Source: Microbacterium sp. HD4P20
GTDB taxonomy: Bacteria; Actinomycetota; Actinomycetes; Actinomycetales; Microbacteriaceae
NCBI RefSeq assembly: GCF_019449275.2
Contig: NZ_JAHZQZ020000012.1
Coordinates: 434,001 to 498,000 of the forward strand
DNA: 64,000 nt
Reading direction: 5' to 3'
Shown: in pieces, positions 55,077 to 63,381 of the stretch
Position numbering within the stretch: the stretch's first letter is position 1
How the letters are laid out: the number at the start of each line of letters is the position of its first letter
Notes under the pieces: generated by a model
What the model was told of the DNA's origin: nothing
The model's database searches: none
Seen by the model: only the letters and a program-made list of their open reading frames with translations
Program-made: the position numbers and the translations under genes

Positions 55077-56246
55077 ATGACCGACACGCTTCGCATCGCC
55101 ATGATCGGCCACGGCTTCATGGGCGCAGCGCACTCCCAGGGGTGGCGCGTGGCCCCCCGATTCTTCGATCTTCCGCTCGAGCCCGAAATGTCGGTCATCG
55201 TCGGTCGCAACGCGGCCGGGGTCGAGGCATCCGCCCGCAAATGGGGCTGGAACGAGAGCGCCACCGACTGGCGCGACGTGATCGATCGCGACGACATCGA
55301 CGTGGTCGACATCGTCACACCCGGCGACACGCACGCCGAGATCGCGATCGCCGCCCTCGAGGCCGGCAAGCACGTGCTGTGCGAGAAGCCACTGGCCAAC
55401 ACAGTGGCAGAGGCCGAGGAGATGAACCGGGTCGCGACCGCTGCGGCCGAGCGTGGCGTGCGCTCCATGGTCGGCTTCACGTATCGGCGCGTTCCCGCCG
55501 CGACGTTCGCCCGTGACCTCGTCGCGGCCGGGCGGATCGGCGAGGTTCGGCAGGTCCGCGCCGAATACCTGCAGGACTGGCTGACCGATGCCGAGGCCCC
55601 GCTCACGTGGCGCCTGAAGAAGGAGCATGCCGGATCCGGTGCGCTGGGCGACATCGGAGCCCATGCCATCGACCTGACCGAGTTCATCACGGGGCAGCGG
55701 CTCGCCTCCGTGGCGGGCATCGTCGAGACCCTGGTGAAGGAACGGCCCCTCCTCGGCGAAGGCGTGGGGCTCTCGGGCACCGCGTCCGCTGAGCGCGGCG
55801 AGGTCACGGTGGACGACGTCGCGCTGTTCCACGGCCGGCTCGAGTCCGGCGCACTCGCCTCGTTCGAGGCGACGCGGTTCCGCACCGGTCGCAAGAACGC
55901 GCTGCGCATCGAGATCTCAGGCTCCACCGGAGCGATCGCGTTCGACCTCGAGCGCATGAACGAGCTGGAATTCTACGACGCGACGCAGCCCGAGCTCGAG
56001 CTCGGGTTCCGCCGCATCCTGGTCACCGAGCACGACCACCCCTACCTCGCCCCGTGGTGGCCCACCGGGCATATGCTCGGCTACGAGCACGGGTTCTCAC
56101 ACCAAGTCCGGGACTTCGTCACCGCCATCGACGAGGGCTCGGCGCCGCGTCCGTCGTTCGCCGACGGGCTGCACGTGCAGCGTGTGCTCGACGGCGTGGA
56201 GCGCAGCTCGGCCGCGGGAAGCGTCTGGACTCCCATCGCCGGCTGA
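55077..56246 (+). CDS. Gfo/Idh/MocA-family sugar dehydrogenase
   Basis: 389 residues, start preceded by AGAGAGGA. The Rossmann N-terminus has [17 protein letters not shown]. The catalytic segment is [17 protein letters not shown] (EKP lysine), and the conserved [10 protein letters not shown] supplies the active-site aspartate and histidine. The C-terminal [22 protein letters not shown] completes the fold. It oxidises or reduces a sugar or polyol with NAD(P). Compare the remnant of the same family at 48617. Confidence 0.9.
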   Translation: MTDTLRIAMIGHGFMGAAHSQGWRVAPRFFDLPLEPEMSVIVGRNAAGVEASARKWGWNESATDWRDVIDRDDIDVVDIVTPGDTHAEIAIAALEAGKHVLCEKPLANTVAEAEEMNRVATAAAERGVRSMVGFTYRRVPAATFARDLVAAGRIGEVRQVRAEYLQDWLTDAEAPLTWRLKKEHAGSGALGDIGAHAIDLTEFITGQRLASVAGIVETLVKERPLLGEGVGLSGTASAERGEVTVDDVALFHGRLESGALASFEATRFRTGRKNALRIEISGSTGAIAFDLERMNELEFYDATQPELELGFRRILVTEHDHPYLAPWWPTGHMLGYEHGFSHQVRDFVTAIDEGSAPRPSFADGLHVQRVLDGVERSSAAGSVWTPIAG

Positions 56247-56280
56247 GCTCCGGCATCCCTCCGACGAAAGGTGCAACGCG

Positions 56281-57285
56281 ATGACGCGACCAGTCACTCT
56301 GTTCACCGGCCAGTGGGCCGATCTGCCGTTCGAGGAGGTGGCGCGCCTCGCCGGCGAGTGGGGCTACGACGGACTCGAGGTCGCCTCGTGGGGCGACCAC
56401 CTCGACGTGTCGCGGTGGGATGACGACGCCTACGTGCAGTCCCGGCTCGACATCCTCGATCGCAATGGCTTGAAGGTCTTCACGATCTCGAACCACCTCG
56501 CCGGGCAGGCGGTGTGCGACGATCCGATCGACCAGCGGCACCGCGACATCCTGAACGATCGGGTGTGGGGCGACGGTGAGCCGGAAGGCGTGCGGCAGCG
56601 GGCGGCCGAAGAACTCAAGCTGACCGCGAGGATGGCGGCGTCGCTCGGCGTGAAAACGGTGACCGGTTTCACCGGATCGTCGATCTGGAAGGCCGTGGCG
56701 ATGTTCCCGCCGGCCTCGGACGAGTTCATCGAGGCCGGCTATCGGGACTTCGCTGACCGGTTCCACCCGATCCTGGACGTCTTCGACGAGGTGGGCGTGC
56801 GGTTCGCGCACGAGGTGCACCCGTCCGAGATCGCGTACGACTACTGGACGACCAAGCGCACGCTCGAGGCCATCGGCCACCGCGAAGCCTTCGGCCTCAA
56901 CTGGGATCCGTCGCACATGGTGTGGCAGGATCTCGACCCGGTCGGGTTCCTGTGGGACTTTCAGGACCGGATCTACCACGTGCACTGCAAGGACACGAAG
57001 AAGCGGACCGGCAACGGCCGCAACGGCCGCCTGTCGTCGCATCTCGCGTGGGCCGACCCGCGCCGCGGCTGGGACTTCATCTCGACGGGGCACGGCGATG
57101 TGCCGTGGGAGGACGCGTTCCGCATGCTGAACGCGATCGGCTACGACGGCCCGCTGTCGGTCGAGTGGGAGGATGCCGGCATGGACCGCCTGGCCGGCGC
57201 CCCCGAGGCGCTCGAGTTCGTGCGTCGGCTGTCGACCTACGAGCCGTCGGCGGCGGCGTTCGACGCCGCGTTCTCCCACAAGTAG
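56281..57285 (+). CDS. sugar phosphate isomerase/epimerase family TIM-barrel protein
   Basis: 334 residues, ATG 56281 with GAAAGG upstream. AP-endonuclease-2-like barrel: [31 protein letters not shown] at the N-terminus (in part), metal glutamate in [13 protein letters not shown], aspartate and histidine in [21 protein letters not shown], and final [11 protein letters not shown]. It is the last gene of the sugar operon and probably catalyses the isomerisation step after the dehydrogenase. No terminator is evident before the convergent marR gene. Confidence 0.88.
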   Translation: MTRPVTLFTGQWADLPFEEVARLAGEWGYDGLEVASWGDHLDVSRWDDDAYVQSRLDILDRNGLKVFTISNHLAGQAVCDDPIDQRHRDILNDRVWGDGEPEGVRQRAAEELKLTARMAASLGVKTVTGFTGSSIWKAVAMFPPASDEFIEAGYRDFADRFHPILDVFDEVGVRFAHEVHPSEIAYDYWTTKRTLEAIGHREAFGLNWDPSHMVWQDLDPVGFLWDFQDRIYHVHCKDTKKRTGNGRNGRLSSHLAWADPRRGWDFISTGHGDVPWEDAFRMLNAIGYDGPLSVEWEDAGMDRLAGAPEALEFVRRLSTYEPSAAAFDAAFSHK

Positions 57286-57305
57286 GCGCAGGGCCCGAGA
57301 GGGAT

Positions 57306-57782
57306 TCAGACGGAGGGCGTCTCGCCGGCGGTGAGCGCGTGCAGCAGCCGGGTCAGATTGCGGATGTCGTCGAGGGCCCAATCCTCGAGGGCGTCGACGA
57401 GTGTGCTCTCGTGCGGCGCACGTGCGGCGGCGAGCCGTTCGAGGCCCTCGGGCGTAGGCGAGAGCAGGCTGGAACGGCCGTCATCGGGATCGGGCGTCCG
57501 CTGGATCAGGCCGAGTTGCTCGAGCTCGCGCACCGTGCGGCTGATCTGGCCCTTGTCGGCGGTGAGGCTCTCGGCCAGCGCCGAGAGCGTGATCGACTCC
57601 CGGCGCACGATCGTCGTGAACACCTTGTACGCGCCGGGCAGCATGCCCGGGCTCACCCGGTTGGCGTTCTCGGTGATGATGCGGCGGAAACGGTTGATCA
57701 GCTCCCCGAACTCCGCCTCGAGGGCGCGCACCGCCTCGGTGCGCGCCTCTCGGGTCGGATCGGCGGTCATCGTGATCGACAT
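57306..57782 (-). CDS. MarR-family transcriptional regulator
   Basis: 158 residues. Winged helix region with LSALAESLTADKGQISRTVRELEQLGLIQR and the wing DPDDGRSSLLSPTPEG. Its ATG overlaps the stop of the efflux gene by one nucleotide (TAATG), so it is translated with it. It presumably represses the pair through the three GTTGAC operators at 59519-59580 and releases on drug binding. Confidence 0.92.
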   Translation of the reverse strand: MSITMTADPTREARTEAVRALEAEFGELINRFRRIITENANRVSPGMLPGAYKVFTTIVRRESITLSALAESLTADKGQISRTVRELEQLGLIQRTPDPDDGRSSLLSPTPEGLERLAAARAPHESTLVDALEDWALDDIRNLTRLLHALTAGETPSV

Positions 57783-59488
57783 TAGCGGGGCGACCCAGCC
57801 TCCGCGGACCGGGTGGCCGCGGCATCCGGTCGTGCGACTTCGCCGGTCGCCGTCAGCGCTTCCATGCCCTCAGCGGTTGAGACCGTCGCGAGGTCGGCTT
57901 CGCTCGCCGAGACGCGCTCGCTCGTCGTCATGCGGGTGAGCGGGTTGTTGGGAAGGAAGACGATCGCGATCAGGCTGATCACCGCGAGCGGGACCGCGAT
58001 GAGGAACGAGTTGGCGATCGCCTGCGCGTAGATGTCCTCGAAGATCACGCGGACGGCCTCGGGCAGCTGGGCGACGTTCGGGATGGCGCCGGACTGCAGC
58101 TGCTCGGCGACCGCCGCGCCCTTCTCTCCGAGCGATATGACGGCTGCGCTGATGACGTCCGTGCGGGCGGCGACGAGGTTCGTGGCCGAGCTCGCGAGGG
58201 CTGCACCCATCACCGATACGCCGATCGTGCCGCCGAGACTCCGGAAGAACGTCACTCCCGAGCTCGCGACACCGATCTCGGTCGGCTTGGCGGTGTTCTG
58301 CACGATGAGCACCAGGTTCTGCATCGTCATGCCGACGCCCGCGCCGAGCAGGAACATGTAGAGCGAGACGAGCACGAAGTTCGTGTCGTAGTGGATCGTC
58401 GACAGCAGATACGAACCGGCGATGAGCAGCACGCCGCCCACGACGAGGTAAGGCTTCCAGTGCCCGTGCTTGGTGACGAGCCCGCCGATCACGATCGATG
58501 CGATGAGCAGGCCCGCGATCATCGGGATGGTCATGAGCCCCGCCTCGGTCGGGGTCGCGCCGCGTGCCATCTGCATGTACTGGCTGAGGAACACCGACGT
58601 GCCGAACATCGCGATGCCGATCGAGATCGACGCGATGACCGCGAGCGTGAAGGTGCGGTTGCGGAACATCGTGAGCGGCACGAGCGGCTCTTTCGAACGC
58701 AGCTCGACGATGACGAAGAGCACGGCCGCGAGCAGGGCGCCGCCCACCATGAGCACGGTCTGCAGGCTCCACCAGTCGTAGTCCGTGCCCGCATTTGTGA
58801 CCCACACGAGCAGTAGCGAGACCGCCGTGGACAGCAGCACGATGCCGAAATAGTCGATGCGCGCCTTCTGCTTCGGGCGGGCCGGCAAATGCAGCGTGCG
58901 TTGCATCATGATGAGCGCGGCGACGGCGAACGGCAGGGCGATGAAGAAGTTCCAGCGCCAGTCGATGGTGTCGGTGATGAAGCCGCCCAGGAGCGGCCCG
59001 CCGACGGTGGCGACGGCCATCACCGCGCCGAACAGACCCATGTAGCGGCCGCGCTCGCGCGGACTGATGATGTCGGCCATGATCACCTGGCTGAGCGCCG
59101 CCAGCCCGCCGGCGCCGATGCCCTGCACCGCGCGGAAGGCGATGAGCGTACCCGGGTCCTGCGAGAAGCCGGCCGCGGCGGTCGCGAGCACGAAGATCAC
59201 GATCGCGATCTGGATCAGCAGCTTGCGATTGAACAGGTCGGCGAGCTTGCCCCAGATCGGCGTCGAGATGGCAGTGGTCAGCAGTGTCGCCGTGATCACC
59301 CACGTGAACGCCGCCTGGTCGCCGCCGAGGTCGTGGACGATGACGGGGAGCGAGGTCGACACGACGGTCGACGCGAGCATCGATACGAACATGCCCAGCA
59401 GCAGGCCCGTGAGTGCCTGGAGCACGCGACGGTGCTGACGTTGCTCCTCGGCGGCGGCAACCGTCGGGACGGCAGGGGAAGTGGCCAT
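57782..59488 (-). CDS. MFS multidrug efflux transporter, DHA2 family (EmrB/QacA-like)
   Basis: 568 residues from ATG 59488 (AAGGA upstream); an upstream ATG at 59533 lies within the operator region. Fourteen membrane segments. The DHA2 motif C region and ATLLTTAISTPIWGKLADLFNRK (motif A) are recognisable, followed by GIGAGGLAALSQVIMADIISPRERGRYMG. It exports cationic or amphipathic drugs with proton exchange. The marR gene follows in the same transcript. Confidence 0.92.
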   Translation of the reverse strand: MATSPAVPTVAAAEEQRQHRRVLQALTGLLLGMFVSMLASTVVSTSLPVIVHDLGGDQAAFTWVITATLLTTAISTPIWGKLADLFNRKLLIQIAIVIFVLATAAAGFSQDPGTLIAFRAVQGIGAGGLAALSQVIMADIISPRERGRYMGLFGAVMAVATVGGPLLGGFITDTIDWRWNFFIALPFAVAALIMMQRTLHLPARPKQKARIDYFGIVLLSTAVSLLLVWVTNAGTDYDWWSLQTVLMVGGALLAAVLFVIVELRSKEPLVPLTMFRNRTFTLAVIASISIGIAMFGTSVFLSQYMQMARGATPTEAGLMTIPMIAGLLIASIVIGGLVTKHGHWKPYLVVGGVLLIAGSYLLSTIHYDTNFVLVSLYMFLLGAGVGMTMQNLVLIVQNTAKPTEIGVASSGVTFFRSLGGTIGVSVMGAALASSATNLVAARTDVISAAVISLGEKGAAVAEQLQSGAIPNVAQLPEAVRVIFEDIYAQAIANSFLIAVPLAVISLIAIVFLPNNPLTRMTTSERVSASEADLATVSTAEGMEALTATGEVARPDAAATRSAEAGSPR

Positions 59489-59518
59489 GGGGGTCCTTCG
59501 GCGATCGGCGAGACATTG

Positions 59519-59580
59519 GTTGACGTGAGTCAACAGTTGAGACCGGTCAACTATATGACTGATGGTTGACTTCTGTCAAC
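59519..59580. promoter_or_regulatory. three GTTGAC-N4-GTCAAC operators
   Basis: Sites at 59519-59534 (perfect), 59536-59551 (one mismatch) and 59565-59580 (perfect). All are 16-bp palindromes upstream of the efflux gene. The first two start 17 bp apart, the third 29 bp further. The symmetry fits a MarR dimer bound at several places across the promoter. Confidence 0.75.
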
Positions 59581-59716
59581 TAGCGACGAGGCCTCGGGCC
59601 GCCGAACTCGGCGACGCCGTGCAAACCAGCCTCGAATGCGACCTCGAGTCGCTTGTGCGCATGCTCGACTGGCGCACGACTCAGGAGCGCTCCTGTCTGC
59701 GGTTGCAGAACGCGGC

Positions 59717-60379
59717 TCAGTCAGCCAGCGCCAGCGCTCGGAACGGCTGGCGCGGTGACGACGGCGGTTGCGGCATCCGCTCGTCCGTCCGTCGAGATCG
59801 CGTCGTTCGCATGTAGAGCTCGTCGATGAGCGCCGTGGCCAGGCGCACGAGCTTGTCGATCTCGGCTTCGTCGCGATCGACCCACGCGCAGCGCGGCTCG
59901 TCGCCGACGGGGACGAAGCCGTCGTGCTGCTCCCACGCGACGAGCGTCCGCTCGGCCCCCAGTACGTGCTGCTGCCACCAGACCTGTCGCAGATAGGAGC
60001 GCGGGATGCTGCGCCACGACTTGTTGGTCGTCTTGATCTCGGCGAGGATCACGCGCCCCGACGTGTCGACGGCGATGCCGTCCGGGGTGGCGAGGTGGCG
60101 CTTCTCGACGACGGCATGGAACAGGACGGACGAAGGCTGGATGCCGTGGGTCGCCGCCACCCATCCGGCGATCTCGGGCTCTCGCGCACGTCCGTGGGCG
60201 GTGTAGGCGTTGCCTGAGAACCCCGACCCCATCAGCTTGGCGTCGGCAGCACGCGCGATGGCCCGCTCCGAGGTGAGGGCCGCGACATCCGTCGCCGTGA
60301 TGCCACGCGACCTCGCACGCACCCACGCGACCCGGTCGCGGGAGTCCGCGACGATGCGGGCGGCGAGTTCGGGTGTCAC
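59717..60379 (-). CDS. YqaJ-family (viral recombinase-type) exonuclease
   Basis: 220 residues from GTG 60379. The YqaJ pattern is RARSRGITATDVAALT near the N-terminus, GRAREPEIAGWVA, then the nuclease acidic residues in TPDGIAVDTSGRVILAEIKTTNKSW (D...E-x-K). WWQQHVLGAERTLVAWEQ follows. These 5'-3' exonucleases normally partner phage RecT-type annealers, but no phage gene surrounds it here. It lies between the efflux operator region and a repeat element. Confidence 0.82.
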   Translation of the reverse strand: MTPELAARIVADSRDRVAWVRARSRGITATDVAALTSERAIARAADAKLMGSGFSGNAYTAHGRAREPEIAGWVAATHGIQPSSVLFHAVVEKRHLATPDGIAVDTSGRVILAEIKTTNKSWRSIPRSYLRQVWWQQHVLGAERTLVAWEQHDGFVPVGDEPRCAWVDRDEAEIDKLVRLATALIDELYMRTTRSRRTDERMPQPPSSPRQPFRALALAD

Positions 60380-60492
60380 GGATTCGAGCGTACGCCCGAC
60401 CCGCGACGTCGCGTGCCCGACATGCCCGCCTCTCGGCACCCCGCCCCCACCCCGCCCCCGCCCCCGTCAATTACGCCCGCCCCACCCCCACC

Positions 60493-60590
60493 TCGTCGAG
60501 TACGCATACTCTCGCCGAGACCGCATGCTTCACGCGTCAGCATCCTGCGTCCTCGACGAGACCGTACGTTCTCGACGGTGGGAGTGGGGG
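60493..60590. repeat. paired-17-mer element, copy upstream of the DUF559-type gene
   Basis: Units begin at 60493, 60512 (19-nt pitch), 60553 and 60572 (19-nt pitch), matching the 75-nt unit at 28609 in order and spacing, including the CAGCAT-TGCGTCC link. It ends TCGACGGTGGGAGTGGGGG and runs into a polypurine tract. Confidence 0.75.
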
Positions 60591-60637
60591 AGAGGGAGAG
60601 GGAGCGGAGAGGGAGAGGGAGAGGGAGAGGGAGAGGG
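60580..60637. repeat. polypurine GGGAGA microsatellite
   Basis: About 58 bp composed almost only of G and A on the plus strand, with at least six GGGAGA/GAGGGA repeats. It follows directly on the paired-17-mer element. Such tracts can form triplex DNA and slip in replication. It lies in the 387-bp divergent gap before the DUF559-type gene. Confidence 0.8.
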
Positions 60638-60766
60638 TGAGACGGATGCTGAGAGTCGGTGCGGCTACTCCTCCACAGGCGGGCATGGGGTGGCCGAACG
60701 CGCGAATCGTTCACATCCGCGGGTACGCGGCGCGTCAGCCGAGTGGCGTCGTGCCAGCGTGCAGGA

Positions 60767-61753
60767 GTGCCGCATCACATCACCATCGACCAGGCGGAGC
60801 GAGTCGTGCTGACGCGGGAGTCGCTCCAGCGAAGCCGGTGGAAGGATCGGCAGATCGCGCGAGCGCTGACCGACTCCACGCTTCGACGCCTGCAGCGCAA
60901 CAGATACGTTCTCGGCGCGGAGTGGAATGACCTCTGGCCCGAATCGCGTCACCTGCTCGAGGTCGTCGCCGCCTTCGGCGAGATGCGTGACGGCGACGCG
61001 GTGGCGTCGCATGACTCCGGCGCCGCAGTGTGGGCGCTCCCGCTGTACCGCCACGTGCCCTCCGAGGTCCACGTCACGATCCCTGGCGGCAGGCATGTGC
61101 CCAGCCGCCTCGGACTCCGTCGCCACACCGACTCATTGCCGAACGAGGACGTCACGACTGTCGACGGCTACCGCGTCACCACATTGGAGCGCACGGCATT
61201 CGACCTCGCACGTACCGTGAGCTTCGAGGCTGCTGTCGCGGCGGCCGATGCCGCGCTGCGGCGTTTCGCCTTCGTGAACGGGATCTACGACGTGGATGCC
61301 GCACAGCAGTGGCGTGACCGCATGCTTGCGCGCGCGGCACGGGCTGTCGGTGCCCGCGGAGTTCGACAGGCCGTCGAGGTGATCGGCATCGCCGACGGCC
61401 GAGCCGAATCTCCGGCGGAGAGCGTCGGCAGAGCCCAGCTGATCCGGCTCGGCTTCCAGCGGATCGGGTTGCAGGTGGTCGTCCGGGGGCCTGACGGCAA
61501 ACGGTGGTGGATCGACATCGAGATCGAGGACGCGAAAACCTTCCTGGAGGTCGACGGGGCGAGCAAGTACAAGGACGAGGCACTGCGATCCGGGCGCAGC
61601 CTCGATGACGTCATCCTCGAAGAGAAGCGGCGCGAAGACTGGATTCGAGGCACGACCCAGCATCGATTCGTTCGCGCCGACGACAAGCACGTCGCGACGC
61701 CGGAGGCGCTCGCCGCCAGGCTCGCGGCCTTCGGGATCCGCATCCCGGGCTGA
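60767..61753 (+). CDS. AbiEi antitoxin-like / DUF559 (Vsr-fold) protein
   Basis: About 328 residues if GTG 60767 is used; ATG 60659 would add 36 residues of unlikely composition, and the start is uncertain. The N-terminal half resembles the AbiEi-type winged-helix layout (IARALTDSTLRRLQRNRYVLGAEW, then SGAAVWALPLY and TTLERTAFDLAR). The C-terminal 80 residues carry IEIEDAKTFLEVDGASKYKDEAL, a DUF559/Vsr-like nuclease pattern. In actinobacteria such fusions are frequent, usually without a clear toxin partner. The gene is bracketed by two copies of the paired-17-mer repeat. Confidence 0.7.
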   Translation: MPHHITIDQAERVVLTRESLQRSRWKDRQIARALTDSTLRRLQRNRYVLGAEWNDLWPESRHLLEVVAAFGEMRDGDAVASHDSGAAVWALPLYRHVPSEVHVTIPGGRHVPSRLGLRRHTDSLPNEDVTTVDGYRVTTLERTAFDLARTVSFEAAVAAADAALRRFAFVNGIYDVDAAQQWRDRMLARAARAVGARGVRQAVEVIGIADGRAESPAESVGRAQLIRLGFQRIGLQVVVRGPDGKRWWIDIEIEDAKTFLEVDGASKYKDEALRSGRSLDDVILEEKRREDWIRGTTQHRFVRADDKHVATPEALAARLAAFGIRIPG

Positions 61754-61782
61754 GCTCGTGCGAGCACATGCGGCCCCCGCTC

Positions 61783-61878
61783 TCGTCGAGGACGTGCGTG
61801 CTCGTCGAGACCGTACATCACATGCACCAATGACGTGCGGTCTCGGCGAGACAGCACTGTTTCGACGGGGAGGGGGTG
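61783..61878. repeat. paired-17-mer element, copy downstream of the DUF559-type gene
   Basis: TCGTCGAGGACGTGCGT at 61783 and TCGTCGAGACCGTACAT at 61802 (19-nt pitch), then an inverted copy ACGTGCGGTCTCGGCGA at 61833-61849, and the shared end TCGACGGGGAGGGGG. It begins 30 bp after the gene's stop. Confidence 0.7.
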
Positions 61879-61893
61879 GGGGTGCACCGCGAT

Positions 61894-61922
61894 TTGGCCG
61901 AAGGTGCGGCATCCCGTACCCT
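61894..61922 (+). promoter_or_regulatory. predicted rplJ promoter
   Basis: TTGGCC (61894-61899), 17-nt spacer, TACCCT (61917-61922). This is a fair SigA-like match, and transcription from just downstream would include the whole L10 leader. Confidence 0.45.
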
Positions 61923-61924
61923 GG

Positions 61925-62048
61925 GGGAAGCCGAAGACCGCCGGTCATCGACGTGCGCGCAAGCGTACGAAGATCGAAGCTCTGCATTGCAGGGGCCCGC
62001 GCAGGTGTACGAACTTCATTGCTCCGTGCGCTTGCGCCGGAGCTTTTT
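61925..62048 (+). ncRNA. L10 leader (autoregulatory region of rplJ-rplL)
   Basis: GAAGACCGCCGGTC (from 61934) with its kink-turn-like GAAGACC, the CGCGCAGGTGTACGAA segment (62000-62015) and a final hairpin GCTCCG-T-GCGC-TT-GCGC-CGGAGC (62021-62043) followed by TTTTT agree with my memory of actinobacterial L10 leaders. L10 (or L10-L12 complex) binds the leader and shuts down its own synthesis. The T-tailed hairpin suggests transcription attenuation rather than, or in addition to, translational control. Confidence 0.75.
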
Positions 62049-62131
62049 CTTTGTCGTGAACCGATCGATGACCGGATGCTGAGGCCGACGCCCCGCCATC
62101 GTGGAGCGTCTCGTACACACAAGGAGTGGCC

Positions 62132-62647
62132 ATGGCGCAGAAGGAAGCATCGGTCGCCGAGCTCACGAAGAACTTCGAGGACTCGACCGCCGTTCTGCTG
62201 ACCGAGTACCGCGGTCTGACGGTTGCCCAGCTCAAAGAGCTGCGCAACAGCATTCGTCAGGACGCGGAGTACGCCGTGGTGAAGAACACGCTGACCAAGA
62301 TCGCCGCGAACAACGCGGGGATCTCGACGCTGGACGAGGACCTCAAGGGTCCCTCGGCCATCGCGTTCGTGCACGGTGACCCGGTCGCCGTCGCGAAGGG
62401 TCTGCGTGCCTTCGCCAAGGCACACCCTCTTCTCGTGATCAAGGGCGGCGTCTTCGACGGCAACCCCCTGACCGCAGACGAGGTCAACAAGCTCGCCGAC
62501 CTCGAGAGCCGTGAAGTCCTGCTGGCGAAGCTCGCCGGTGCGATGAAGGCCTCGCTGTTCGGCGCCGCCTATCTGTTCAACGCTCCGCTGTCGAAGGCCG
62601 TTCGCACGGTCGACGCGCTGCGTGAGAAGCAGGAGTCCGCGGCCTGA
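62132..62647 (+). CDS. rplJ: 50S ribosomal protein L10
   Basis: 171 residues; AAGGAG ends just before a GTG at 62126, but ATG 62132 fits the ribosome site better. Begins [27 protein letters not shown] (in part), with [21 protein letters not shown], the rRNA-binding half. The C-terminal helix [19 protein letters not shown] binds L12 dimers. Followed by rplL after 44 bp. Confidence 0.97.
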   Translation: MAQKEASVAELTKNFEDSTAVLLTEYRGLTVAQLKELRNSIRQDAEYAVVKNTLTKIAANNAGISTLDEDLKGPSAIAFVHGDPVAVAKGLRAFAKAHPLLVIKGGVFDGNPLTADEVNKLADLESREVLLAKLAGAMKASLFGAAYLFNAPLSKAVRTVDALREKQESAA

Positions 62648-62691
62648 CATCGGGCCCCGGTATAGCAAACCCCAAATCAAGGAGAAACATC

Positions 62692-63081
62692 ATGGCTAAG
62701 CTCAGCACCGCAGAGCTGCTCGACGCGTTCAAGGAGCTCACGCTCATCGAGCTGTCGGAGTTCGTCAAGGCGTTCGAGGAGACCTTCGAGGTCACCGCTG
62801 CCGCTCCCGTCGCCGTTGCCGCCGCTGGCGCACCGGCCGGTGGCGCGCCCGCCGAAGAGGTCGAGGAGAAGGACTCGTTCGACGTCGTCCTCGAGGCCGC
62901 CGGCGACAAGAAGATCCAGGTCATCAAGGTCGTCCGCGAGCTCACCTCGCTCGGCCTGGGTGAGGCGAAGGCCGTCGTCGACGGTGCTCCCAAGGCCGTC
63001 CTCGAGGGCGCCAACAAGGAGACCGCCGACAAGGCGAAGGCCGCTCTCGAAGAGGCCGGCGCGACGGTTACCCTCAAGTAA
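62692..63081 (+). CDS. rplL: 50S ribosomal protein L7/L12
   Basis: 129 residues, AAGGAGA upstream of ATG 62692. N-terminal dimerisation domain ([20 protein letters not shown]), an alanine/glycine-rich hinge with [14 protein letters not shown], then the factor-binding C-terminal domain ([20 protein letters not shown]). It forms the mobile L12 stalk. A terminator follows at 63096. Confidence 0.98.
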   Translation: MAKLSTAELLDAFKELTLIELSEFVKAFEETFEVTAAAPVAVAAAGAPAGGAPAEEVEEKDSFDVVLEAAGDKKIQVIKVVRELTSLGLGEAKAVVDGAPKAVLEGANKETADKAKAALEEAGATVTLK

Positions 63082-63095
63082 TCTCGCCCTTTTCC

Positions 63096-63132
63096 ACGAA
63101 GGCCCCGGATGCTGTGCATCCGGGGCCTTCGT
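63096..63132 (+). terminator. terminator of the rplJ-rplL transcript
   Basis: ACGAAGGCCCCGGATG at 63096-63111 pairs perfectly with 63117-63132, extended by C/G to a 3-nt loop. It lies 14 nt after the rplL stop; T-rich sequence is limited. Confidence 0.85.
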
Positions 63133-63258
63133 CATGTCCGGGCTCCTGACACCGGGCCGAACGGCGCCCGAATGCGAAATCCCTTTCTCACGATCTCGTA
63201 CCGACGCTGCGTTGATTTTCCGCCAGTACTTGCGCTTTGGCATCCCGTGTGATCATAC

Positions 63259-63290
63259 TGAGAAAGCGCATTCCAGAATGCGCATTCTCA
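63259..63290. promoter_or_regulatory. 32-bp palindrome, candidate operator of the sugar permease operon
   Basis: TGAGAAAGCGCATTC-CA-GAATGCGCATTCTCA: 14 of 15 pairs match, and AGAATGCGCATTCT is itself a perfect palindrome. It lies 91 bp before the permease ATG in a 300-bp gap that otherwise holds only the L12 terminator. A LacI- or GntR-type regulator is the likely ligand. Confidence 0.5.
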
Positions 63291-63381
63291 CCCATCGATG
63301 ACGATGACGAAGGGATACGGTGACGATGACGCACCGCCCGAACCCACGGATCCCACTCCGTGGCCGCCCCAGGAGCCGCGG

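Noticed and set aside
57782..59533. Upstream ATG at 59533 as start of the efflux transporter
   Set aside because: It lies inside the first MarR operator and adds 15 residues; AAGGA precedes the ATG at 59488.
59562..59816. 84-codon frame on the plus strand after the MarR operators
   Set aside because: It runs over the 3' end of the YqaJ gene and starts inside an operator; composition is not gene-like.
59717..61753. Prophage remnant
   Set aside because: A YqaJ exonuclease and a DUF559-type protein are the only suggestive genes; no integrase, structural or lysis gene is present.
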